Source: Streptomyces prunicolor NBRC 13075
GTDB lineage: Bacteria > Actinomycetota > Actinomycetes > Streptomycetales > Streptomycetaceae
Direction: 5' to 3'
DNA length: 64,000 nt
Assembly: GCF_000367365.1 (NCBI RefSeq)
Contig: NZ_BARF01000013.1
Location: 1 to 64,000 of the forward strand
Part shown: positions 52,036-60,193 of the stretch, one piece after another
Numbering within the stretch: position 1 is the stretch's first letter
Layout of the letters: the number at the start of each line of letters is the position of its first letter
Translations under genes and position numbers: made by a program
The notes under the pieces: model-generated
Databases searched by the model: none
What the model was told of the DNA's origin: nothing
The model's input: only the letters and a program-made list of their open reading frames with translations

Positions 52036-54177
52036 GTGTTGACCGGTGTCGTCGAAACAGTCGAGAGGTCCCGTATCTGGTCGCACCCGGAGCTCGGGTT
52101 GCACGCCGTCCTGGACGCCAACGGGTCTGTGAGGCTGGGGAGTTCAGGCCAGGACTGGGACCGCCTGGTCCCCCTCGTCGAGGTCACCGCGACCGGTCAC
52201 GGGCGCCTGTGGTCGGGGGAGCGCTTCATCGAGACGGCCATCGGCGAGCGCCTGGCCTACCGCAGCCATGACACGCAGACACTGCGGGACGGCGGCCTGG
52301 AGCGTACGACGATCCGGCTCGCGGACCCGGTGACCGGACTGGCCGCCGAGGTCACCCTGGAGGCGAGCCCCGGCGCGAGCTTCCTGCGCTCACGGGTGCG
52401 GCTGGTCAACGAGGGCGTCGCTCCCCTCCGGTTGGAGAGCGTGACGACTCTGACCGTCGGCGGGATCACTTCCGCTGTTGCCGAATCCTCCGTCGCTGAA
52501 TCCTCTGTCGCCGAAGACGGCCTCGACGGGCTGACGTTGCACTGGGCGGACAACGACTGGCTCGCCGAATGCCGTTGGCACCGGGCCGAACTCCGTGACG
52601 AGGTCGTGCCGTTGAGCCGGTTCGCCCACGGGCGCGAGGGGCGCGGCTGCTTCGAGCGCTACTCGCAGGGGAGTTGGTCCACCGGCCGGCACCTCCCGGT
52701 CGCCGCCCTCACCGACCGGGAGGGCAACGCCTGGCTGTGGCAGATCGAGTCCAGCGCGGGCTGGCGCTTCGAGACCGGCGAACGCGAGGGCGCGGCCTAC
52801 GTCGCCCTGTTCGGACCCGACGACGCCCACCACCAGTGGCACCAACTCCTCGCCTCCGGTGAGGACTTCCACACCGTCCCCGCCGTCCTCGTCCGCGCGG
52901 GGACCGGCGGCCTGGACGCCGCCTTCGGCACCCTCACGGACTACCGCCGGGGCATCCGCCGCGACCACCCCGATCACCACACCCTTCCGGTGATCTACAA
53001 CGACTACATGAACACCCTGAACGGCGACCCCACCACCGAACGGCTCCTGCCGCTCATCGAGTCGGCGGCGGCAGCGGGCGCCGAGGTCTTCGTCATCGAC
53101 GCCGGCTGGTACGACGACGACGCCCAGGGCTGGTGGGACTCGGTCGGCGCGTGGGAGCCCGCGCCCAACCGTTTCCCGGGCGGCATACAGGAAGTCCTCG
53201 ATGCCATCACGAAGGGTGGCATGGCCCCGGGCCTCTGGCTCGAACCCGAAGTCGTGGGCGTACGCAGCCCGTTGGCACAGACCCTGCCCCCCGAGGCGTT
53301 CTTCCGGCGCGGCGGTGTGCGCGTCACGGAACACGGACGGCACCACCTGGACCTGCGCCACCCGGCCGCCCGCGCCCACCTCGACGAGGTCGTGGACCGG
53401 CTGGTGGGGGAGTGGGGTGTCGGCTATCTGAAGCTGGACTACAACATCAACATCGGCCCGGGCACGGAGAACGGGACCGAGAGCGCGGGCGCCGGACTGC
53501 TCGGGCACCACCGCGCCCACCTCGACTGGATGGCCGGACTCCTCGACCGCCATCCTCAACTCGTCCTGGAGAACTGCGGATCGGGCGGCCTGCGCATGGA
53601 CTACGCCCAACTGGCCGTCGCCCAGCTCCAGTCCACCAGCGACCAGCAGGACCCGCTGCGCTACCCGCCCATCACCGCGGCGGCGGCCACCGCCGCGACG
53701 CCGGAGCAGGCCGCGGTGTGGGCGTACCCCCAGCCGGACCAGACCTTCGACGAGATCGCCTTCACCCTCACCGGTCCGCTCCTCGGCCGTGTCCACCTCT
53801 CCGGCTTCATCAACCTCATGGACGACGAGCAGTTCGACCTCGTCCGCTCGGCGGTCTCCGTCTACAAGGAGGTCCGGGGGGAGATCGGTACGGCGCATCC
53901 GTTCTGGCCGCTGGGTCTTCCCGGGTGGGAGGACGGGTGGATCGCGCACGGGCTGCGGGGGGCGGAGTCGACGTACGTGATGGTGTGGAGACGGAAGTCG
54001 GACGACACCGGGCGCGCTCTCACGGTCCCGCATCTGCGCGGTGCCTCGGTGCGCGCGACCGTGCTGTATCCGGGGACCTCGGACGCGGGCGTGGAATGGG
54101 ACGCGGCCGAGGGGCGGTTGACGGTGTCGCTGCCTCGCACCGACACCGCTGTTCTCGTGCGGCTGAGCGCCGGCTGA
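52036..54177 (+). CDS. GH36 alpha-galactosidase
   Basis: 713 residues from GTG 52036, which follows AGAAGGGGAAATT; a longer in-frame start at 51970 exists but has no ribosome site. The N-terminal beta-sandwich is followed by the catalytic barrel. The barrel holds FVIDAGWYDD, GLWLEPEVVG, LKLDYNINIG with nucleophile Asp468 and STSDQQDPLRY with acid/base Asp536. It removes alpha-galactosyl ends from oligosaccharides in the cytoplasm (no signal peptide). An in-frame 15-bp repeat near 52477-52517 gives AESSV twice. Confidence 0.93.
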   Translation: MLTGVVETVERSRIWSHPELGLHAVLDANGSVRLGSSGQDWDRLVPLVEVTATGHGRLWSGERFIETAIGERLAYRSHDTQTLRDGGLERTTIRLADPVTGLAAEVTLEASPGASFLRSRVRLVNEGVAPLRLESVTTLTVGGITSAVAESSVAESSVAEDGLDGLTLHWADNDWLAECRWHRAELRDEVVPLSRFAHGREGRGCFERYSQGSWSTGRHLPVAALTDREGNAWLWQIESSAGWRFETGEREGAAYVALFGPDDAHHQWHQLLASGEDFHTVPAVLVRAGTGGLDAAFGTLTDYRRGIRRDHPDHHTLPVIYNDYMNTLNGDPTTERLLPLIESAAAAGAEVFVIDAGWYDDDAQGWWDSVGAWEPAPNRFPGGIQEVLDAITKGGMAPGLWLEPEVVGVRSPLAQTLPPEAFFRRGGVRVTEHGRHHLDLRHPAARAHLDEVVDRLVGEWGVGYLKLDYNINIGPGTENGTESAGAGLLGHHRAHLDWMAGLLDRHPQLVLENCGSGGLRMDYAQLAVAQLQSTSDQQDPLRYPPITAAAATAATPEQAAVWAYPQPDQTFDEIAFTLTGPLLGRVHLSGFINLMDDEQFDLVRSAVSVYKEVRGEIGTAHPFWPLGLPGWEDGWIAHGLRGAESTYVMVWRRKSDDTGRALTVPHLRGASVRATVLYPGTSDAGVEWDAAEGRLTVSLPRTDTAVLVRLSAG

Positions 54178-54205
54178 GCCGTACGGTCGCTGGAGTCCTT
54201 ACGTC

Positions 54206-54246
54206 CCGTGGAGTCCTTCCGTCCGCCGGGCCGGAGGACTCCACGG
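54206..54246 (+). terminator. Terminator hairpin after the alpha-galactosidase gene
   Basis: CCGTGGAGTCCTTCCG (54206-54221) pairs with CGGAGGACTCCACGG (54232-54246) with a single bulge. The left arm is also part of a 16-bp direct repeat beginning at 54191. Confidence 0.7.
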
Positions 54247-54406
54247 CTGTCGTTGCACGACTGATCCATCGGTGATCGTCATACGACGGATTTCGCGCAG
54301 GTTCCGTCAGAAAAGTGCCTTCAAGTGGCAATGCCGGGCTGTGGATGCTTCATCCGTTTCCCGCCCCTAGAGTTCTTGAAGTCCACTTTCGGAGGCGGGA
54401 CCGATT

Positions 54407-56743
54407 GTGCAGGTATCCGTGACAAGGCAGTACACCGGTCAACCCGTCAGGACGTCGAGCTTCGTCGGCCGGCGTCAGGAGACCGCCGAGGTCAAGCGGC
54501 TGGTGGCCGCCCACCGGCTGGTGAGTCTGACCGGGACGGGCGGTGTCGGCAAGACCAGGCTGGCGCTGCACGCCGTGCCCCGGCTGGCACGGGCCTTCGC
54601 CGACGGGGTGCACATCGTGCAACTGGCGGGTGTGCGAGACGCGTCGCTGGTGCCGCTCGCGCTGATCGAGGCGCTCAACATCCGTGACGTGTCGGGGCGT
54701 TCGCCGGTGCGGGTTCTCATCGACCAGCTCCAGGAACGGGAGTTGCTGCTCGTCCTCGACAACTGCGAACATCTGGCGGACGCGTGCGCACGGCTCGTCG
54801 AGACGCTGCTCGCGGAGACCGCGGCGGTGCGGGTGCTGGCCACCAGCAGACATCCGCTGGACGTGCCCGCCCAACACGTCCTGGAAGTACAGCCGTTGGC
54901 GACTCCGACGCCGGGCGAGCCGTTGCCGCCCAGGCCCGCGCTGGAGTACCCGGCGCTGGCCCTGTTCGCCGATCGCGCCGCCACCGTACTGCCGGGGTTC
55001 TCCCTCACCGCGGCCAACCAGGACGCGGTCGCCGCCCTGTGCCGCCGGCTGGACGGGCTGCCGCTCGCGATCGAACTGGCGGCGGTACGGATGCGCGCCC
55101 TCGGCGTGCAGCAGCTGCTCGACCGCCTCGACCGCCGCCACCGGTTGCTGGCCGACAGCGGGGACACCGGGGGCCGTGAGGACACGCTGCCCCGGCACCG
55201 CACCCTGCGCGCGGCCGTCGACTGGAGCCACGACCTGTGCACACCCGAGGAACAGACGGTGTGGGCGCGGGCCTCCGTCTTCGCCGGGAGCTTCGACCTG
55301 GGCGCGGCCGAGGAGGTCTGCGCCGGGCCCGGCCTCGACCGGGACGAGATGGTGGACGCCGTGGCCGGTCTGGTCGACAAGTCGCTGCTGGTCCGGGACG
55401 GCGACGCCGTCCACGCCCGGTACCGGATGCTGGAGTCGATCCGGCAGTACGGCCTCGACCGGCTCCGCGAGGACGGCGCCCACGCGGAGGAGGCGGCCCG
55501 GCGCCGGGTGCGGGACTGGTGCCTGGACTTCGTCGAGGAGTGCGAGCGGCGCTGGTTCGGCCCCGACCAGCCGGAGTTGGTCCGCCGGCTGCACGCGGAG
55601 TCGGACCTCATCCGCTCGGCGTTCGAGTTCTGCCTGAACACACCGGGGGAGCTGCGGGCCGGGCTGAAGCTGGCCGGGCACCTCTGGTTCTTCTGGTTCG
55701 CGACCGGCGCCCTGGTCGAGGGCAGGTACTGGCTGGAGCGACTGCTCGCCGCCGCCCCCGAGCCGTCCGTCGCACGGGCCCGGTGCCTGTGGGCCCTGGC
55801 CCTGATGCTGCTGAGCCAGGGCAACGCGGTCCGGGCCGCACCCCTCGTCGAGGAGGCCCGCGAACTGGCCCTGCGGCTGGGCGACGAGGCCGAGGTCGCG
55901 CATACCTTCTTCGGTCGCGGCGGCGCCTGCCTGATCAGCGGTGACTACGACCGGGCGCGGGCCGTCTACGAGGAGGCGCTCTCCCTCCCGCCGCGCGAGG
56001 GCGAGTCGATGAGCCTGGTCGGCTTCAAGTACGTGGAGCTGGCCCATGTCCTCGCCATCCAGGGCGAGTACGACCGCGCGATGGCCCTGTGCGAGGAGTT
56101 CCGGCAGGTCTGCCTGACCTACGGCGAACAGTGGGTCCACTCCTACCTCCTGCGCATCCTCGCCTTCGCCGAGTGGGCCAAGGGCGACCGGGCGGCGGCC
56201 AGGGTCCACGCCCGGGAGTGCCTACGGCTCAAGCGGGCGGTCGGCGATGTGTTCGGCACCGGCATGACGCTGGAGCTGCTCGCCGCGGTCCACGCGCGTG
56301 ACGGCGAGGGCCGCCCCGCCGCCGTACTGCTGGGCGCCGCCAAACGGATCTGGCAGGACGCCCACGTGGCGCTTGACCGCACCCCGTCCCACGGACCGGT
56401 GCGCACCGAGGCCGAGGAAGGCGCCCGCGCGCTGCTGGGCGACGCGTTCAAGAGCGCCTACCGCGAGGGCCTCGAACTCACCTCGGACCACGCGGTCGCC
56501 TACGCCCTGGGCGAGCGGGAGTCCGTGGCCCGGCCGGTGCTCGACAGCCCGCTCACCCGGCGGGAGGCGGAGGTCGCCGAGCTGATCGCGGAGGGGCTGA
56601 CCAACCAGCAGATCGCCGACCGGCTGGTCGTCGCGCTGCGGACGGCGGAGGGCCATGTGGAGCGCATCCTCAGCAAGTTGGGCTTCACCTCGCGCAGCCA
56701 GGTGGCCGTCTGGGCCGAGGGACGTCGGGCCACCCGCCCGTGA
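54407..56743 (+). CDS. NB-ARC/TPR ATPase with C-terminal LuxR DNA-binding domain
   Basis: 778 residues from a GTG start. Walker A is LTGTGGVGKTR (residues 41-51) and Walker B LLLVLDNCEHL. TPR-like repeats fill residues about 380-640. The LuxR helix-turn-helix is LTRREAEVAELIAEGLTNQQIADRLVVALRTAEGHVERILSKLG at the end. This is the large signal-integrating regulator type common in Streptomyces (STAND ATPases). Its target is unknown; the MEDS-sensor gene follows 66 bp downstream. Confidence 0.91.
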   Translation: MQVSVTRQYTGQPVRTSSFVGRRQETAEVKRLVAAHRLVSLTGTGGVGKTRLALHAVPRLARAFADGVHIVQLAGVRDASLVPLALIEALNIRDVSGRSPVRVLIDQLQERELLLVLDNCEHLADACARLVETLLAETAAVRVLATSRHPLDVPAQHVLEVQPLATPTPGEPLPPRPALEYPALALFADRAATVLPGFSLTAANQDAVAALCRRLDGLPLAIELAAVRMRALGVQQLLDRLDRRHRLLADSGDTGGREDTLPRHRTLRAAVDWSHDLCTPEEQTVWARASVFAGSFDLGAAEEVCAGPGLDRDEMVDAVAGLVDKSLLVRDGDAVHARYRMLESIRQYGLDRLREDGAHAEEAARRRVRDWCLDFVEECERRWFGPDQPELVRRLHAESDLIRSAFEFCLNTPGELRAGLKLAGHLWFFWFATGALVEGRYWLERLLAAAPEPSVARARCLWALALMLLSQGNAVRAAPLVEEARELALRLGDEAEVAHTFFGRGGACLISGDYDRARAVYEEALSLPPREGESMSLVGFKYVELAHVLAIQGEYDRAMALCEEFRQVCLTYGEQWVHSYLLRILAFAEWAKGDRAAARVHARECLRLKRAVGDVFGTGMTLELLAAVHARDGEGRPAAVLLGAAKRIWQDAHVALDRTPSHGPVRTEAEEGARALLGDAFKSAYREGLELTSDHAVAYALGERESVARPVLDSPLTRREAEVAELIAEGLTNQQIADRLVVALRTAEGHVERILSKLGFTSRSQVAVWAEGRRATRP

Positions 56744-56809
56744 CGACGTACGGCCGCGAACGGAACGAAGACGTACTGCCGTGAACCGACCGACAAGGAA
56801 GGCAGACCG

Positions 56810-57787
56810 ATGGAACACGGAGAACCCACCCCGCCTGTCCCCCTCGTGAAGCACCACGCCGGCATCCACTCGTCCGACGAGGAGTTCCTGGCGGTGGTGG
56901 TGCCGTTCCTCAGGGACGGCATCCTCGCCGAGGACGAACCGGACCCGGTGGTCATCACCACCCCGCGCAAACTGGACCTGCTGCGGGACGTGCTCGGCCC
57001 CGACGCCCGCCAGGTCGACTTCCGCGACTCCGCCCGCTGGTACCGCGGCAGCCCCGCGAACAGCATGGCCACCGCCCTCGACTACTACGTCACGCACGCG
57101 AGCCCCGAGGGCCTGCTCCACATGACGGGCGAGCCGGTCTGGGACGGCCGCACAGCACGCCAGATCCCCGAGTGGAAACGCTACGAGGCACTCGCCACCG
57201 AACTTTTCACCGGCGCCCCGCCCGACCTGATGTGCCTGTACGACACCCGGACCGCCCCGCCCGACGTCGTCGACGCGGCCCGGCACACCCACCCGACGGA
57301 GCTCAACCGGCAAGGCGTGCAGCCCAGTTCGCTCTTCACGGAGCCCGCCGTCTACGCGACCCAGGGCCTCGGCCCGCTGCCCGCGCCGCCGCCGGACGCG
57401 GTCGGGGTCGGCCTCGACGGGGACCTGACCGCCGGTCACCGGTTCGCGGCGGACCAGGCACGGGCCCGCGGCATGGCCCCCGAGGAGGCGGCCCGGTTCG
57501 GGCAGGCCGTGTCCGGCGCCACGCGCTACGCGGCTTCCCAGGGCTGCGACAGCGCGCACCTGCGGCTGTGGTCGACCCGGCAGCGCATCATCTGCGAGGT
57601 GCGCACCCCGCGCGGCCGTATCACCGACCCGTTCCTCGGCTTCCGGCCGCCGGGTGCCGAAGCGCGGCCGGAGGACGGGCTCTGGCACACCCGCCAGGTC
57701 TGCGAGTTCGTGGACATGCGGTCCGGCGACGAGGCGCGGGAAGGCTGGACCATCCGGATGGAGACGGCCCTCGTCACGGCAGGTTGA
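56810..57787 (+). CDS. MEDS-domain sensor with anti-sigma-type ATPase domain (RsbA-like)
   Basis: 325 residues. The N-terminal KHHAGIHSSDEEFLAVVVPFLRDGI is the start of the MEDS domain, known from methanogen/methylotroph sensors and DcmR. WYRGSPANSMATAL and MTGEPVWDGRTARQIPEWKRYEA belong to the same domain. The second half (about 210-325, with RFGQAVSGATRYAASQG and GLWHTRQVCEFVDMR) is a degenerate HATPase. Such proteins act as anti-sigma or anti-anti-sigma regulators. The ATG has AAGGAAGG upstream. It is followed by an RsbW-like ATPase. Confidence 0.85.
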   Translation: MEHGEPTPPVPLVKHHAGIHSSDEEFLAVVVPFLRDGILAEDEPDPVVITTPRKLDLLRDVLGPDARQVDFRDSARWYRGSPANSMATALDYYVTHASPEGLLHMTGEPVWDGRTARQIPEWKRYEALATELFTGAPPDLMCLYDTRTAPPDVVDAARHTHPTELNRQGVQPSSLFTEPAVYATQGLGPLPAPPPDAVGVGLDGDLTAGHRFAADQARARGMAPEEAARFGQAVSGATRYAASQGCDSAHLRLWSTRQRIICEVRTPRGRITDPFLGFRPPGAEARPEDGLWHTRQVCEFVDMRSGDEAREGWTIRMETALVTAG

Positions 57788-57930
57788 CGAACCGGCCCGT
57801 GGATCCGGGTAGTTCCCCCCGTGCCTCGAAGGGCACGGCGGACGCATGGTGGATACGAGGCCGGGTCTGTTGGCGGACCCCGCCTCCCACCACACGGACC
57901 GAACGCCCCAGGGGCCGAAGGGAAACGACC

Positions 57931-58614
57931 ATGCCGAACGACCGTCGACGCGGCCTGCCGACCGTGGGCGATGGCTGCACCACGATCCTGGGCCCGGGAA
58001 AGTCCTCGGTCCGCCAGGCCAGGGAACTCGTCCGCAAACGGCTCGCCGAATACGGCCTCCAGGACCTGGTGGACATCGCCGAACTGCTGGTCAGCGAACT
58101 CGCCACCAACGCCGTCGTGCACGCGGGCGGCCGCTACCGGCTCACCCTGACCCTGGGCGTCGGCACCCTGCGCTGCGAGGTGGCGGACGAGCGGCGCCAC
58201 CTTCCCCGACCGCCGCACCGGCACGCCGAGCGCGACGACCACCTCGACGTCGACCCCGACAGCGAGAACGGCCGCGGGCTGTTCCTGGTCGACGCGCTCG
58301 CCCACCGCTGGGGCAGCCGCCTCGTCGAGGAGGGCAAGGAGGTCTGGTTCGAGCTGGAGACCGACGCGCCGGACAGCACGGGCGACAACGCGGCGGAGAC
58401 GGACGTACACCTCCCGGCCCCGGCCCGGCCGCGGGCCCAAGAGCCGCACGGCTGTGCCGAGTTGGATCACGAGCGGGCGGATCACCACTACAGCCCTGAC
58501 GGCGACCGCGCCGAGGATCTCGGGCTGCTCGGCCGGTACCGCCCACGGCGTCCGGTGCCGGGAACGGTGTCGCGGGCGCCCCATGGTTCGGTGTCGGCCG
58601 CTGTTTCCGCTTGA
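57931..58614 (+). CDS. RsbW-like anti-sigma factor ATPase (HATPase_c_2)
   Basis: 227 residues. The N-box ELLVSELATNAVVHAGG and the G1/G2 region DSENGRGLFLVDALAHRWG define an RsbW/SpoIIAB-type serine kinase fold. RQARELVRKRLAEYGL precedes them. The last 80 residues are hydrophilic, His/Arg/Pro-rich and probably disordered. It is likely to phosphorylate or bind an anti-anti-sigma factor or sigma factor. The stop codon falls inside a tandem repeat. Confidence 0.87.
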   Translation: MPNDRRRGLPTVGDGCTTILGPGKSSVRQARELVRKRLAEYGLQDLVDIAELLVSELATNAVVHAGGRYRLTLTLGVGTLRCEVADERRHLPRPPHRHAERDDHLDVDPDSENGRGLFLVDALAHRWGSRLVEEGKEVWFELETDAPDSTGDNAAETDVHLPAPARPRAQEPHGCAELDHERADHHYSPDGDRAEDLGLLGRYRPRRPVPGTVSRAPHGSVSAAVSA

Positions 58615-58673
58615 GCACGTCCACCGGTGAGCACGGCCACTGGTGAGCACGGCCACTGGTGAGCACGTCTATG
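58610..58673. repeat. Four-copy 16-bp tandem repeat spanning two stop codons
   Basis: Units at 58610, 58626, 58642 and 58658. The middle two are identical (GGTGAGCACGGCCACT) and the outer two diverged. The first unit contains the TGA of the ATPase gene and the last contains the TAG of the convergent PAP2 gene. Confidence 0.8.
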
Positions 58674-59376
58674 GGCGGGTCCGCTCACGCGGTGGTCCCG
58701 TGCTGGGCGCGGCCGGATCCACCCCGTCGGCCAGCAGCCGCGTCGGCAACCACCAAGCCGCCGCGCACACGCACACTCCGAGCCAGCCGACGGCGAACAG
58801 CCAGCCGCCGACGACATCCGTGAACCAGTGCACGCCCAGATACACCCGGGTCAGTCCGACCAGCGCGCCCCAGCAGCCGACGGCCAGGCACAGCGGGGTT
58901 CTCCCGTGCGGGGCGCGCACGCATATCGCGAGGATCACCAGCCCGGCGGTGAGCGCCGCCGTGGTGGTGTGGCCGGAGGGGAAGGACCAACCCGAGGCGT
59001 TTCCGGCCCAGTTGCCCATCGCCGGGCGGGGCCGCGAGACCAGTTCCATCGCGCCGTAGCGCAGGCCCTGGCCGGCGGCGAGGCAGGCTGTGGCCAGGGT
59101 CGCGGCGAGCAGACGTCCGCGTGCGGTGCGGCCGGTGAGGAGTCCGGCGAGGACGACGAGGGCGTACGGGATGACGCCCGTGCCGGTCGCGGTCAGGCCG
59201 CGGGCCACCGCCAGCGCCATGTCCGGGCGGTGCGCGACGGACCAGGACAGCGCGTCCTCGTCCGTGAACAGCGGAGCGCCCTCGTGCCCGATCACGACCA
59301 TGCTCAGCACGCCGAACGCGGTCCAGGCGCCGAGGCTCAGGCTGCCCGCCAGTTCGGCGGTGTCCTCGCGGTTCAT
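58669..59376 (-). CDS. PAP2-family phosphatase (membrane)
   Basis: 235 residues with about six membrane helices. The three PAP2 motifs are RYGAMELVSRPRP, the PSGHTTTAA block and GLTRVYLGVHWFTDVVGG. It dephosphorylates lipid phosphates such as undecaprenyl- or phosphatidate-type substrates. ATG 59376 overlaps the stop of the second PAP2 gene (ATGA), so the two are co-translated. Confidence 0.88.
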   Translation of the reverse strand: MNREDTAELAGSLSLGAWTAFGVLSMVVIGHEGAPLFTDEDALSWSVAHRPDMALAVARGLTATGTGVIPYALVVLAGLLTGRTARGRLLAATLATACLAAGQGLRYGAMELVSRPRPAMGNWAGNASGWSFPSGHTTTAALTAGLVILAICVRAPHGRTPLCLAVGCWGALVGLTRVYLGVHWFTDVVGGWLFAVGWLGVCVCAAAWWLPTRLLADGVDPAAPSTGPPRERTRP

Positions 59377-59978
59377 GACACCAGCAGGGGTCGCAGTCGG
59401 GTGGCCGTGATCCGCCGGGTCAGGGAGTCCGGCCGGCGCTTCAGCAGCGTCATCGCGCCGAGCGCCAGGAGCGTGCCGACGGCCACGCCCGCCACCACGT
59501 CGTGCGGATAGTGGACCCCGACCCAGACCCGGGAGGCCGCCATCGCGAGCGCGGCCACGGCGGCGACCGCACCGATTCGGCGCGAGACGAAGAACAGGGC
59601 GACCGCTGCCGCCGCGGCGATGGTGGCGTGGTTGCTCGGGAAGGACCAGTCGCCCTGCGCCGGACACGCCTCCAGCGTGACCACCCGCAGGGTCCGACAC
59701 GGCCGGTTCTCCCGCACCACCGCCTTGAGCAGCGAGTCGATGCCGTACGCGGCGACCACGACCACCGGCACGGCCAGTGCCGTCACCGCCGCCTCGGCAC
59801 CGACCCGGCGGGCCCGCCACCAGCCCACGACCATCAGCACGGCGAACAGCGCAAGCCCGTACGTCGACCACACCGAGATCGCGCTGTCCAGCCAAGTGGG
59901 CGCGTGCTGCGCGGAGTCGACCACATCCGTGTAGGCCTCGCCGTCGACGGACGCCCCCTGGAACGCGACGAGGATCAT
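59373..59978 (-). CDS. PAP2-family phosphatase (membrane)
   Basis: 201 residues with about five membrane helices. The motifs KAVVRENRP, FPSNHATIAAA and RVWVGVHYPHDVVAG are all present. It is shorter than its partner and only distantly similar. The pair probably act on the same class of lipid phosphates. Its upstream region is shared with the divergent iron-uptake genes and contains three BlaI-like dyads. Confidence 0.88.
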   Translation of the reverse strand: MILVAFQGASVDGEAYTDVVDSAQHAPTWLDSAISVWSTYGLALFAVLMVVGWWRARRVGAEAAVTALAVPVVVVAAYGIDSLLKAVVRENRPCRTLRVVTLEACPAQGDWSFPSNHATIAAAAAVALFFVSRRIGAVAAVAALAMAASRVWVGVHYPHDVVAGVAVGTLLALGAMTLLKRRPDSLTRRITATRLRPLLVS

Positions 59979-60023
59979 CCGTGCACCTCCCGGGCGAACA
60001 TCACCACACCGACCTCCATCGCT

Positions 60024-60138
60024 GACTACAAATCTGTAGACGGTCTACTCAACTGTAGACGATCGCGGCGCACGGGAAGTTCCGCCCTTTTGCCCGGTCA
60101 TTGCCGCTTCATGACTGACTGACTACATGTATGTAGTC
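60024..60138. promoter_or_regulatory. Three BlaI/CopY-like dyads in the divergent promoter region
   Basis: GACTACAAATCTGTAGAC (60024-60041), GTCTACTCAACTGTAGAC (60043-60060) and GACTACATGTATGTAGTC (60121-60138) are all 18 bp and fit GWCTAC-N6-GTAGWC. They lie between the PAP2 and EfeUO genes. The pattern resembles operators of the BlaI/MecI/CopY winged-helix family. No such regulator is encoded in the window. Confidence 0.6.
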
Positions 60139-60193
60139 ATGATGGTCCGCGAAGTAAGGCATGCCTTCACTAACCCAGGAGGGGTCGCACCCA

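Noticed and set aside
1099..54276. A 16-base string shared at 1099-1114 and 54261-54276
   Set aside because: One exact 16-mer pair is close to chance expectation in 64 kb, and the contexts (one end of a gene, one intergenic) share nothing else.
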